A stretch of DNA of 23,253 bases from Anaerolineales bacterium (GTDB taxonomy: Bacteria > Chloroflexota > Anaerolineae > B4-G1 > DUEL01): NCBI GenBank assembly GCA_015662065.1, contig DQUX01000360.1, forward strand, positions 1-23,253, in the 5' to 3' direction. Made by a program: the position numbers and the translations under genes. The notes under the pieces were generated by a model, which saw only the letters and a program-made list of their open reading frames with translations, had not been told where the DNA came from and did not search any database. Shown here in pieces: positions 8,236 through 15,914 of the stretch; within the stretch, counting starts at the first letter, position 1; each line of letters starts with the position of its first letter.

Positions 8236-8786
8236 CAGGGCGACAAGTACGCCAGCAAAGGCGGGGGCACGGGGAACCAGAGGCGGTGGGCGGCGAGGTA
8301 GAGGGAGAAGAACTGGGCCATCAGGGGGCGGAGGGCGGCCCGCTCGTAGCCGTAGGCCGTGGCGGCCCGCAGGTAGGCCAGGCCGTGTCCCCACGTGCGG
8401 ACGGTGGCGTATCCCATCGAAGTGAGCACCAGGCTCACCACGATGAAGGCGCAGAGGATCCCCGGCAGGAGCGCCAGCACGTTATCCAACAGGCCCAGCT
8501 TGGGCAGCCGGACGTCGGGGAACCCCCGGCGCAACAGCACCTCGAGAACGATTGTCACGATTAGGAACAAGACCCAGAACATCACCACCTGGGTGAACGT
8601 GGGGGTCTTGCCGCCGATGGCGGTGACGAAAAGGGCGGCGTAGGGGTAGAAGAGGCCGGCCACGACGGTGGCGAGGTAGAAGACGGCCAGGCTCATCAAC
8701 TGTCGCAGCAGCCCCCGGATCACGGCCCAGAAGCACACGATGATGAACAGAAGGATCAGCAGGATGTCCAGCGCCGTCAAGTTCAT
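8235..8786 (-). CDS. CvpA-family membrane protein
   Basis: A 183-residue protein with four hydrophobic segments: about residues 6-22, 30-50, 66-84 and 105-125. The start MNLTALDILLILLFI and the following RGLLRQLMSL match the CvpA/colicin V production family. The C-terminal 50 residues are soluble and Tyr/Leu/Pro-rich. CvpA proteins are inner-membrane proteins of poorly known function, linked to envelope homeostasis. CvpA next to mutS2 is a familiar arrangement in several phyla (for example YshB-MutS2 in Bacillus). The ATG at 8786 follows a GGAG and is the first gene after a good promoter. Confidence 0.88.
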   Translation of the reverse strand: MNLTALDILLILLFIIVCFWAVIRGLLRQLMSLAVFYLATVVAGLFYPYAALFVTAIGGKTPTFTQVVMFWVLFLIVTIVLEVLLRRGFPDVRLPKLGLLDNVLALLPGILCAFIVVSLVLTSMGYATVRTWGHGLAYLRAATAYGYERAALRPLMAQFFSLYLAAHRLWFPVPPPLLAYLSP

Positions 8787-8824
8787 CTCCGTTCCCCCCG
8801 CGGCGAGTCTTGGGATACGGGGAT

Positions 8825-8852
8825 ACTATACCACAATCGGGAGGGGGGGCAA
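8825..8852 (-). promoter_or_regulatory. Sigma70-type promoter of the cvpA-mutS2-yfhO-moaD operon
   Basis: On the minus strand there is TTGCCC (8852-8847), a 16-base spacer and TATAGT (8830-8825). It lies about 40 bases before the CvpA-like start codon. No other convincing promoter is seen before the three downstream genes, which fits one transcript. Confidence 0.65.
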
Positions 8853-8900
8853 GAGAGGTATGGTGGGTATGCCAGTAGGCCACATAATGCTCTGAGGGGA

Positions 8901-8973
8901 TCTGTGACCCCCTGAGTTTGGCTGAAAATGGCGGCTTTCGGCTGGAGACGCGGGTCACAGACCCGCTTGGAGC
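8901..8973. repeat. Interspersed inverted-repeat element, copy 2
   Basis: The left arm TCTGTGACCCCC (8901-8912) and the 23-bp right block (8951-8973, starting CGGGTCACAGACCCG) are identical to those at 2-13 and 54-76. The 38-base spacer is unrelated to that of copy 1, and the total length is nearly the same (73 against 75). This copy lies upstream of the cvpA-like promoter rather than after a gene, so it is not simply a terminator. Confidence 0.78.
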
Positions 8974-9003
8974 CTTCAAGGTGAGGGTAATGGGGCAATA
9001 ATC

Positions 9004-9052
9004 CGCCTGATTCGCGAGATTCGGACCATCCGTGGGATTCGCGATTCAGGCG
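9004..9052 (-). terminator. Hairpin containing the stop codon of the saccharopine dehydrogenase-like gene
   Basis: CGCCTGATTCGCGA (9004-9017) pairs with TCGCGATTCAGGCG (9039-9052): a 14-bp stem with one mismatch and a 21-base loop. The gene's TGA (9048-9046) is inside the stem. There is no T-run, so factor-independent termination is only a possibility; a role in protecting the mRNA end is equally plausible. Confidence 0.5.
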
Positions 9053-10164
9053 ATCGGCTGAGTCATAGCCAGGTCCCCGTAGGCCTTGACTCCCTTACCG
9101 CTCAGGCGGGTGATGAAGGTCCGGGGATCCAGGCAGGCCTCCGGGCCGTACACGCCCCCCTCCTCGGTCAGGAGCTCCCCGCGGGCGAGCATCAGCGTGC
9201 CGACGGAGAGGGAGAGACCGGTCGCCTCCCGCATCTGGCCAATGCCGCACGCCAGCCGATGTACCTCCTCGCCGGACACCTCGCCCCACACATCGATGCG
9301 GACAGCTCCCTCCGCCGGTTCCTCGGCGGGACCGATCCGCTCGATGAAGCTGACGACGCGGGCGACGCTGCGCCGGGCCCGCTCGCTGGCGAACAGCCCC
9401 CACCGGGCCGGGCGGATGAAGAGGCTGGCCCCCCGCCCGAAGCCCATAAAGAAGTTGACCTCCTCGACTCCGGGGATGAAACGGGGGATTGTCTCCGGCT
9501 CGCTGTGGCCCATGTTCCAGACCTTGATGGGGCCGAAGCGGGGAAACTCGACGGTCCGCTCCTCGCTGCAGGCCGGCACCATCACCCACTCTCCTCCCCG
9601 CCAGGCCACGACCTCACCGGAGATGATGTGGAGCATATGCCGTACGACCGCCTCGCCTCCCCCGGCGTTGAGGGGCTGGTAGATGCACACTTCCGCACGC
9701 CGCACCCGGTCCATCCCCTGGGTCAAATAACGGACTCCCACGTTAGAGAGGCCGGGGCTGGTGCCCAGGCCGGTGATGACGGTGATGCCCCTGCGGCGGG
9801 CCTCCTCGTCGAACTGGTCGATGACCGTCCTCGCCGCCTGCCACTCATCACAGATGCTGGCGTAGTGGACCCCCGCCTCGATGGCTGCCCGAACCATCTT
9901 CGCCTCGAACAGGTAGAAAGGGCCGAGGGCAGAGGCGGCCACGTCGTAGCCGCGCATCGCCTCTACCAGCTCGTCGTGGTTGTTGGCATCCACTTGCCGG
10001 ACGTCTACCCCCGCCTCCTGGCCGGACAGTTTGGCGGCGATCTCGCGGGCGGCGGCGACGTTGCGGTCGGCGATGGTTACCCGCCGCACCCCCTCCGACA
10101 TCGCCAGGTCCTCCACGGCCCGGCTCCCCATATCCCCCGCGCCGCCCAGGACGATGACTTTCAT
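9046..10164 (-). CDS. Saccharopine dehydrogenase-like NAD(P)-binding oxidoreductase
   Basis: A 372-residue protein with an N-terminal Rossmann fold: KVIVLGGAGDMGSRAVEDL carries the GxGxxG nucleotide-binding motif (from about G7), and TIADRN marks the end of the second strand. The rest fits the saccharopine dehydrogenase C-terminal fold (GLGTSPGLSNVGVRYL; WNMGHSEPETIPRF). Relatives act on saccharopine, on carboxynorspermidine or on related amino-acid imines. Nothing nearby identifies the substrate. ATG at 10164 is preceded by AAGGAGG at good spacing and a consensus-like promoter. The longer ORF upstream has no family similarity and overlaps the divergent promoter. The stop codon lies inside a hairpin. 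Confidence 0.88.
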   Translation of the reverse strand: MKVIVLGGAGDMGSRAVEDLAMSEGVRRVTIADRNVAAAREIAAKLSGQEAGVDVRQVDANNHDELVEAMRGYDVAASALGPFYLFEAKMVRAAIEAGVHYASICDEWQAARTVIDQFDEEARRRGITVITGLGTSPGLSNVGVRYLTQGMDRVRRAEVCIYQPLNAGGGEAVVRHMLHIISGEVVAWRGGEWVMVPACSEERTVEFPRFGPIKVWNMGHSEPETIPRFIPGVEEVNFFMGFGRGASLFIRPARWGLFASERARRSVARVVSFIERIGPAEEPAEGAVRIDVWGEVSGEEVHRLACGIGQMREATGLSLSVGTLMLARGELLTEEGGVYGPEACLDPRTFITRLSGKGVKAYGDLAMTQPIA

Positions 10165-10208
10165 TTTTCCCTCCTTTCCTTCTTCTTGCGCCGTTCCCTC
10201 TGAGGGAG

Positions 10209-10237
10209 ATTCTACAACGACAGAGGACGGAAGGCAA
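10209..10237 (-). promoter_or_regulatory. Promoter of the saccharopine dehydrogenase-like gene
   Basis: On the minus strand TTGCCT (10237-10232), a 17-base spacer and TAGAAT (10214-10209) form a good sigma70-type promoter about 45 bases before the ATG. It diverges from the promoter of the MazG-like gene, with about 60 bases between the two. Confidence 0.65.
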
Positions 10238-10299
10238 GCTCCATATTCTCCGCGTCCCCGCGTTCCCACATCCCCGCGCCCCCCTGTCTCTGCACCCTC

Positions 10300-10328
10300 T
10301 TGCCCTCCTTGCCCTCCCGGTGTAAGAT
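10300..10328 (+). promoter_or_regulatory. Promoter of the MazG-like/FGGY kinase pair
   Basis: TTGCCC (10300-10305), a 17-base spacer and TAAGAT (10323-10328) lie 22 bases before the MazG-like start codon. The stretch upstream (10255-10320) is a pyrimidine-rich run with repeated CCCGCG and TTGCCCTCC words. Confidence 0.55.
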
Positions 10329-10350
10329 TAGCCTGACCAAGGGAGGTGCC

Positions 10351-10710
10351 ATGTTCGAGAACGACCATCCCACTCTGGCTGACCTTCAGCGGTACCACCG
10401 CGAGCTGGACGCGGCCAAAGGGTTCGATCCGGACATCTACTACAACGCCCTGCTCCTCCAGGAGGAGGTGGGGGAGCTGGCGGCGGTGCTGGGCCAGGCG
10501 TGGCGGGTCGAGCGGCGGGAGGGGATCGGCCGGGAGGCGGCGTTGGTCCGCAAGCGGGAGGCCCTGGCCGAGGAGCTGGCCGACTGCCTGGCCTATCTGG
10601 TCAAGCTGGCCAACTACGCTGGCGTCGACCTGGAGGCGGCCTACCTGCGTAAGATGCGACGGAACGCAAGGCGAGAGTGGAACTTCGACGGGCTAGGGAG
10701 GGCACGGTGA
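10351..10710 (+). CDS. MazG-like nucleotide pyrophosphohydrolase (single domain)
   Basis: A 119-residue all-alpha protein with the MazG metal-binding pattern: EEVGE (about 32-36), then after a charged stretch EELAD (about 75-79), and a conserved tail around YLRKMRRNARREW. Enzymes of this superfamily hydrolyse (d)NTPs, often non-standard ones, to monophosphate and pyrophosphate. It is far shorter than the two-domain MazG at 13413-14843, so the two are not recent copies. ATG at 10351 follows GGGAGG at good spacing. Its TGA overlaps the ATG of the FGGY kinase (TGATG), so the two are translationally coupled. Confidence 0.85.
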   Translation: MFENDHPTLADLQRYHRELDAAKGFDPDIYYNALLLQEEVGELAAVLGQAWRVERREGIGREAALVRKREALAEELADCLAYLVKLANYAGVDLEAAYLRKMRRNARREWNFDGLGRAR

Positions 10711-12272
10711 TGAGAGAGCATATCCTCGCCATCGACGTCGGCACCCAGTCGGTCCGCGCCCTCCTCTTCGACCCGCGCGGCAACCTGGTGCACAAGGTGC
10801 GGGTCCCCATCGAGCCCTACGTCTCCAAGCAGCCCGGCTGGGCGGAGCAGGCCCCCGACTACTTCTGGGAAAACCTCTGCACCGCCTGTCAGCGGCTGTG
10901 GCAGGAGACGACCGTCCCCAAAGAGGCGATAGCCGGGGTGGCGCTCACGACGCAGCGGGCGACGATGGTCAACGTGGACAAAGAGGGGAAGCCGCTCCGC
11001 CCCGCCATCGTCTGGCTCGACCAGCGCCGCACCGAGGGGCTGAAGCCGATCGGGGGTCTGTGGGGGTTGGCCTTTCGGCTGGCCGGGATGAGCGACACGG
11101 CGGCCTACCTGCAGGCGGAGGCGGAGGTGAACTGGATCCAGGCCCACCAACCGGAGGTGTGGGCACGCACTCACAAGTACCTCTTCCTCTCCGGCTACCT
11201 CACCTACCGGCTGGTGGGCCGGTTCGTGGACTCGGTGGGCTGCCAGGTGGGGTACGTCCCCTTCGACTACAAGCGGCTCACCTGGTCCAAGAAGTGGGAT
11301 TGGAAGTGGCAGGCAGCGCCGATGGACCCCGCGGTGCTGCCGGACCTGGTCCCACCGGCCCAACCCCTAGGGCAGATCACTCCCCAGGCGGCCGAGGCAA
11401 TGGGTATCCCGGCTGGCCTGCCCCTCATCGCCGCCGCCGCCGACAAGGCGTGCGAGGTGATCGGCGCGGGGTGTCTGGATCCGCAGGTTGCCTGCCTCTC
11501 CTACGGCACCACCGCGACGGTCAACACCACCAGCCGCCGGTACGTCGAGGTCATCCCCCTCATCCCCCCGTACCCCAGCGCCGTCCCTGGGGCCTACAAC
11601 CTGGAGATCCAGATCTACCGCGGCTATTGGATGGTCGCCTGGTTCCGGCGGGAGTTCGGCCTGCGGGAGGAGCGGTTGGCCCGGGAGCGGGGCTGCGCGC
11701 CGGAGGAGCTGTTCGACGAACTGGTGGAGGCGGTGCCCCCCGGCTCGATGGGGTTGACGCTCCAGCCCTACTGGTCACCCGGTCTCAGGAGCCCCGGCCC
11801 GGAGGCGAAGGGGGCCATCATCGGCTTCGGCGACGTGCACACCCGCGCCCACATCTACCGAGCCATCCTGGAGGGGCTGGCCTACGCGCTACGGGAGGGG
11901 CTGGAGCGGACGCAGAGACGACTGGGGGTTAAGACCACCGAGGTGCGGGTCTCTGGCGGCGGGTCCCAATCGGACGCGGCGATGCAGATCACTGCCGACA
12001 TCTTCAACTTGCCCGCCAGCCGTCCCCACGTCTACGAGACCTCCGGCCTGGGGGCGGCGATGGACGCTGCGGTGGGGCTAGGGCTGCACCCGGATTTCGA
12101 GACGGCGGTGGCGGAGATGACGCGGGTCAGCCGGACGTTCGCACCCCGCCCCGAGGTTCGGGACGTCTACGAAGAGCTGTACCGGCGTGTCTACAAGCGG
12201 ATGTATCGGCGGCTTCGGCCCCTCTATGAGGAGATCCGCCGCATCACCGGCTACCCGCCCCCTTCGGTCTGA
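10710..12272 (+). CDS. FGGY-family carbohydrate kinase (xylulokinase-like)
   Basis: A 520-residue sugar kinase. The N-terminal phosphate-binding motif is AIDVGTQSVRALLFD (D9, T12). The C-terminal half has the ATPase signatures SYGTTATVNTTS and VSGGGSQSDAAMQITADIF, typical of FGGY kinases such as xylulokinase and glycerol kinase. The family phosphorylates sugars or polyols with ATP. The substrate cannot be read from the sequence, and there is no transporter or isomerase next to it. The start is the ATG at 10710, which overlaps the TGA of the MazG-like gene; a GTG three bases earlier is possible. About 100 bases of convergent spacer follow. Confidence 0.92.
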   Translation: MREHILAIDVGTQSVRALLFDPRGNLVHKVRVPIEPYVSKQPGWAEQAPDYFWENLCTACQRLWQETTVPKEAIAGVALTTQRATMVNVDKEGKPLRPAIVWLDQRRTEGLKPIGGLWGLAFRLAGMSDTAAYLQAEAEVNWIQAHQPEVWARTHKYLFLSGYLTYRLVGRFVDSVGCQVGYVPFDYKRLTWSKKWDWKWQAAPMDPAVLPDLVPPAQPLGQITPQAAEAMGIPAGLPLIAAAADKACEVIGAGCLDPQVACLSYGTTATVNTTSRRYVEVIPLIPPYPSAVPGAYNLEIQIYRGYWMVAWFRREFGLREERLARERGCAPEELFDELVEAVPPGSMGLTLQPYWSPGLRSPGPEAKGAIIGFGDVHTRAHIYRAILEGLAYALREGLERTQRRLGVKTTEVRVSGGGSQSDAAMQITADIFNLPASRPHVYETSGLGAAMDAAVGLGLHPDFETAVAEMTRVSRTFAPRPEVRDVYEELYRRVYKRMYRRLRPLYEEIRRITGYPPPSV

Positions 12273-12322
12273 TCCTCACCGCGGGCTGGGTGGGAGCGTC
12301 AAGCGCGACCACCTCCCCGTGG

Positions 12323-12366
12323 CCTGAGCGGAGGGGCCGAGCAAAGCGAGGAACCGCAGTCGAAGG
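12323..12366. repeat. Dispersed CCTGAGC...GTCGAAGG-type element
   Basis: The stretch begins CCTGAGCGG and ends CAGTCGAAGG, with an AGCAAAGCGAGG core. It resembles the small CTGAGC/GTCGAAG intergenic repeats found in many bacterial genomes. It fills most of the gap between the convergent FGGY kinase and the OYE-type reductase. Only one copy is in the window, so the assignment rests on general recognition. Confidence 0.35.
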
Positions 12367-12372
12367 CCGCCG

Positions 12373-13416
12373 CTAACCCACCCGCGCCCGCAGGTAGGGC
12401 TTGGGCCACTCCACCTCATAGCCCAGTGCCCGGGCGGCATCCAGGACCCAGTAGGGGCGCCGCAGGAGTTCCCGCCCCAGCACCACCAGGTCCGCCCGGC
12501 CCTCGGCCAGGATGGCCTCTGCCTGCTCCGGTTCGGTGATCAGCCCCACCGCGGCGGTGGCGACCCGCGCCTCCCGCCGCACCTGCTCGGCGAGGGGAAC
12601 CTGACCGCTGCCGTAAGGATCTGGGAGGGCGCCGGGCAGGATCCCACCCGAGGAGCAGTCCACCAGGTCCACACCTCGCCCCGCCAGCACCCGCGCCACC
12701 TCCACTGTGTCCTCCACCGTCAGCCCGCCCTCGACCCAATCGGTGGCGGAGACCCGCACGAAGAGGGGGCGGTCGTCGGGCCAGGCGGCCCGTACCCCCT
12801 CCACCACCTCCACCAGCAGCCGCATCCGGTTATCCAGGGAGCCACCGTATCCATCGGCGCGATGGTTGGTCAGGGGGGAGAGGAACTCATGGAGAAGGTA
12901 GCCGTGGGCGGCGTGGACCTCCACCACGTCGAAGCCGGCCGTCAGCGCCCGTCCCGCTGCCTGGCGAAAGGCCTCCACGACGGCGGCGATCTCACCCCGC
13001 CCCATCTCCCGGGGCGTGGCCCAGCCCTCGTCGAAGGGGATGGGGCTGGGGCCGATGGGGGCCGTCGGGCCGTGACCCTTCCGCCGGCTCCAGCCCTTCC
13101 GCCCGGCATGGGCCAGTTGGACCCCTACGGCCGCCCCTTGCTCCTGGAGAAAACCGATCAGCCGCTTCATCGGCTCCACCTGTTCGTCATCCCACAGCCC
13201 CAGGTCGCGCCGGCTGATCCGTCCCCGCGCCTCGACCGCGGTGGCCTCCAGCATCACCAGTCCCACCCCGCCTACCGCCCGTGCCCCGTAGTGGACCAGG
13301 TGCCAGTCGATGGGATGGCCGTCCTCCCCGGCCACGTACTGGCACATTGGCGACATCATCACCCGATTGCGCAGGGTCACCCCCCGCAGGATCAGCGGGG
13401 AAAACAGATGGATCAT
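12373..13416 (-). CDS. Old Yellow Enzyme-family NADH:flavin oxidoreductase (YqjM/NamA type)
   Basis: A 347-residue FMN-binding TIM-barrel reductase. SPMCQY carries the Cys (C25) that tunes the flavin in the YqjM/NamA subgroup. H168 and H171 in HAAHGYLLHEF are the substrate-binding pair, and NHRADGYGGSLDNR is a family signature. The C-terminal YLRARV supplies the Arg that reaches a neighbouring subunit in YqjM. These enzymes reduce activated C=C bonds with NAD(P)H and are used in detoxification. Its ATG (13416) overlaps the TGA of mazG as ATGA, so it is coupled to mazG. Confidence 0.95.
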   Translation of the reverse strand: MIHLFSPLILRGVTLRNRVMMSPMCQYVAGEDGHPIDWHLVHYGARAVGGVGLVMLEATAVEARGRISRRDLGLWDDEQVEPMKRLIGFLQEQGAAVGVQLAHAGRKGWSRRKGHGPTAPIGPSPIPFDEGWATPREMGRGEIAAVVEAFRQAAGRALTAGFDVVEVHAAHGYLLHEFLSPLTNHRADGYGGSLDNRMRLLVEVVEGVRAAWPDDRPLFVRVSATDWVEGGLTVEDTVEVARVLAGRGVDLVDCSSGGILPGALPDPYGSGQVPLAEQVRREARVATAAVGLITEPEQAEAILAEGRADLVVLGRELLRRPYWVLDAARALGYEVEWPKPYLRARVG

Positions 13417-14843
13417 TCCACCTTCACCTCCTCCCAGAGCGCGTCCATCTCCTCAATGGTCATCCGCTCCAGCTCCAGTCCGCGTCGACGGGCCAGCTCC
13501 TCCAGGGCGCCGAACCGACGGGCGAACCGCTCGTTGGCCTGCCGCAGCGCCCCCTCCGGGTCCACTCCCAGGTGGCGGGCCCAGTTGGCCACCGCAAAGA
13601 GCAGGTCCCCCAGCTCCGCCTCCACCTCCTCGAGCGTGGCCGCCGTCTCCAGTTCGGCGATCTCCTCTAGCACCTTCTCCGCCACCCCGGCCGGTCCGGG
13701 CCAGTCGAAGCCCACCCGGGCCACCCGCTCCCCGTAGATGTGGGCCTGCAGGAGCGCCGGAAGGGCCTTCGGGACCCCGTCCAGCAACGAGCTGTTCTCT
13801 CCCTTCTCCTCGCCCTTGAGATGTTCCCATTGCAACAACAGCTCCCGCTCCCCCTCCACCACCCGGTCCCCCCAGACGTGGGGGTGTCGGCGCTTCAGCT
13901 TGGCGTCGATCCCGGCGATCACGTCCGCCATCCGAAAGTCCCCTCCCTCGGTGGCGATCTGGGTCTGGAGGACGATCTGGAGCAGCAGGTCGCCCAGCTC
14001 CTCCCGCAATCCGGCGATGTCCCCCGCGTCGATGGCCGCCACCGTCTCGTAGGCCTCCTCCAGGAGCCCGCCCCGCAGGCTCTCGTGGGTCTGCTCCCGG
14101 TCCCAGGGGCAGCCGTCGGGGCCGCGGAGGTGGGCCACCGTCTCCTGGAGCCCCTCGAAACTGCTCACCGACGGGAGCGGGGGGATGTAAAGGGTGGTGA
14201 GATGGTCCACCTCCCGGCGGTCCAGCTCGTAGAGGGGCAGGTGAACCACCCGCTCGGTGGCGGTGCCGGCACCGTGGACCAGGGCGACGGGGTAGTCGTC
14301 GGGGTACTGGTTCATCAGGGTGAGCTTCAGGTCGCTCGCCAGGCGGCGGCTGTAGACCTGACCAATGAGGGCAGGGAGATCGGGGTTGATGGGGGGATGG
14401 TGATAGGCCGCCAGCTCGATCCCATCGTTGACTTGTAGCCCCTCCAATGCGTCCAGCCCCAGGGCGGTGAGGGTGGGCTCGACGAAGCTGAGCCCCTGGA
14501 CGATGCGGACCGGGAGCCCTGCCTCCCGCGCGCCCGCCAGCACCTGCTGGACGGTGGATTCGCCCACCAGCGGGTGGCCCGGAACGGCGTAGATCACTCC
14601 GTCGGACCGCCGCCCCAGCCGCAGGACCTCGGCGGCGATGGCCCGGTAGACGGCGGCGAAGTCCTCGGCCGTCTCGTACAGTTCGTCGAAGGCGTGAAGG
14701 ATGAGGTGGGAGGGCAGCCCATTGACGGTGGGGTGGCGGGCGGTGCGCAGCCACACCTCCTCCGCTGCCGAGAGCAGTTCCCACGCCTCCCGCGTCAGGT
14801 GGCGGGGCTCGCCCGGCCCCAGCCCGACGATGGTGATGCTCAT
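13413..14843 (-). CDS. mazG: MazG with N-terminal tetrapyrrole-methylase-like (YabN) domain
   Basis: A 476-residue fusion. Residues 1 to about 215 form a tetrapyrrole methylase-like domain (ITIVGLGPGEPRHLT; AVPGHPLVGEST), as in Bacillus YabN. The C-terminal half has two MazG domains: LRGPDGCPWDREQTH, with the metal ligands EEAYE and EELGD, then the second with EEIAE and EAELGDLLFAV. MazG converts NTPs to NMPs and pyrophosphate, cleaning up aberrant nucleotides and affecting ppGpp signalling. The ATG at 14843 has GGAGG just upstream; spacing is short. A strong hairpin lies before the gene, separating it from the lipoprotein gene. It overlaps the OYE-type gene by four bases. Confidence 0.95.
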   Translation of the reverse strand: MSITIVGLGPGEPRHLTREAWELLSAAEEVWLRTARHPTVNGLPSHLILHAFDELYETAEDFAAVYRAIAAEVLRLGRRSDGVIYAVPGHPLVGESTVQQVLAGAREAGLPVRIVQGLSFVEPTLTALGLDALEGLQVNDGIELAAYHHPPINPDLPALIGQVYSRRLASDLKLTLMNQYPDDYPVALVHGAGTATERVVHLPLYELDRREVDHLTTLYIPPLPSVSSFEGLQETVAHLRGPDGCPWDREQTHESLRGGLLEEAYETVAAIDAGDIAGLREELGDLLLQIVLQTQIATEGGDFRMADVIAGIDAKLKRRHPHVWGDRVVEGERELLLQWEHLKGEEKGENSSLLDGVPKALPALLQAHIYGERVARVGFDWPGPAGVAEKVLEEIAELETAATLEEVEAELGDLLFAVANWARHLGVDPEGALRQANERFARRFGALEELARRRGLELERMTIEEMDALWEEVKVE

Positions 14844-14871
14844 CTCCTCCTCCAAGACGGGGAAAGCGAAC

Positions 14872-14924
14872 CACGGAGACACGGAGCGCACAGAGTTTCC
14901 TCTGTGCCTCCCCGTGTCCCCGTG
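14872..14924 (-). terminator. Long interrupted hairpin between the lipoprotein gene and mazG
   Basis: GCACAGAG-TTTC-CTCTGTGC (14888-14907) forms a perfect 8-bp core. The flanks CACGGAGACACGGAG and CTCCCCGTGTCCCCGTG extend the stem with a few mismatches. It sits just after the DUF4349-type gene, so it could end that transcript, but there is no clear T-run. The CACGGAGACACGGAG wording is a type of intergenic repeat seen in many environmental bacteria. Confidence 0.5.
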
Positions 14925-14947
14925 TCCCCGCGTCTCCGCGCCCCTGC

Positions 14948-15847
14948 CTACCGGCGTCGCCGCCGCACCAGCCAGCGGATCAGGAAGACCAGGCCGACGA
15001 TGGGGAGGGCGATGATGAGGAGCGTGGGCAGGATGACGATGACCAGGTAGATGACCGCCTTGACGCTGAACTCTAGCACGTCCAGCAGCGTTTCCACGGC
15101 GTTGCGGATCGTACCGGGCAGGTTCCAGCCGCCGACCTCCAGGGGCTGGGCCAGGGCATCGGGGATCAGGTCGACGGTGATCGTCGCCAGCGCCGCCTGG
15201 TTCTCCAGATACTGCATCCGCCCGGTCACCTGCTCGATCTCCTGCTGGGTGTAGCTCAATTGCTCGTAGACGGCCAGGACCGCCTCGGTGTCCTCCGCCC
15301 GGTCCAGGAATTCCAGCAGTTGCTCCTCCTTGGCCCGCAGGTGCCGGAGGCGGGATTCCAGGTCCACGTATTCCTCGGTCACGTCCTGCCCGGAGAGCGA
15401 TTCCCGACGGACGGTGGTGGCCATATCCTTCAGCCGCTGGAGTGCTGTGTCGAAGGACTCGGCAGGAACGCGGAGGGTCACACTGCCCTGGAGCCCCTCC
15501 TGGTACTGATAGGTGTTAAGGGAGACCACGTACCCGCCCAGCTCCTCGGCCAGGTCCTGGATCTGCTCGATGGCCTGTTCGGTGTCGGGGACGATCAGGT
15601 CCAGGTCGGCGGTGTGGATCACCAGCCGCTCCGTGGTGGTAGCTGAGGCGACCGCCGCCATATCGGCCCCAGCGCTAGACAGGGAGACCATCCTGGCTTC
15701 CTCCTCGGCGGGAGGAAGCTCTACCGCGACCGTTGCGACAGGCATCAGGGCCTCGGGGGCGAAGGCCGCTTGACGGCCAGGGGCGCACCCGCCTACCGTC
15801 AGGGCGAGCATCCCCACCAGAATACCGATCCACAGATTCCGTTTCAT
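14948..15847 (-). CDS. DUF4349-type membrane-anchored lipoprotein
   Basis: A 299-residue secreted protein. The signal peptide MKRNLWIGILVGMLALTVGGC has a lipobox ending at C21. After a low-complexity spacer, the DUF4349 region runs from about 75 to 240: RLVIHTADLDLIVPD, then GGYVVSLNTYQY, RVPAESFDTALQRL and a coiled coil (about 150-215). A transmembrane helix (about 262-292) and an RRRRR tail end the protein, so it is held at both ends. Function is unknown. A good AAGGAG precedes ATG 15847. It is 67 bases after the phosphoesterase gene and likely shares its transcript. Confidence 0.88.
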   Translation of the reverse strand: MKRNLWIGILVGMLALTVGGCAPGRQAAFAPEALMPVATVAVELPPAEEEARMVSLSSAGADMAAVASATTTERLVIHTADLDLIVPDTEQAIEQIQDLAEELGGYVVSLNTYQYQEGLQGSVTLRVPAESFDTALQRLKDMATTVRRESLSGQDVTEEYVDLESRLRHLRAKEEQLLEFLDRAEDTEAVLAVYEQLSYTQQEIEQVTGRMQYLENQAALATITVDLIPDALAQPLEVGGWNLPGTIRNAVETLLDVLEFSVKAVIYLVIVILPTLLIIALPIVGLVFLIRWLVRRRRR

Positions 15848-15914
15848 CGTTCTCTTCTCCTTGGTTCAGAGGTCTCGCCCTCAAGACGTCCTGGGGGGCT
15901 CCGGTGTTCCCATC

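Noticed and set aside
13453..14874. Long alternative minus-strand frame inside mazG
   Set aside because: It overlaps mazG in another frame, is dominated by Gly, Pro, Arg and His, and shows no domain; the mazG frame has complete catalytic motifs.
14872..14924. tRNA or structured RNA gene between the lipoprotein gene and mazG
   Set aside because: Only a single interrupted hairpin is present; there is no cloverleaf, no anticodon stem and no CCA-type end.
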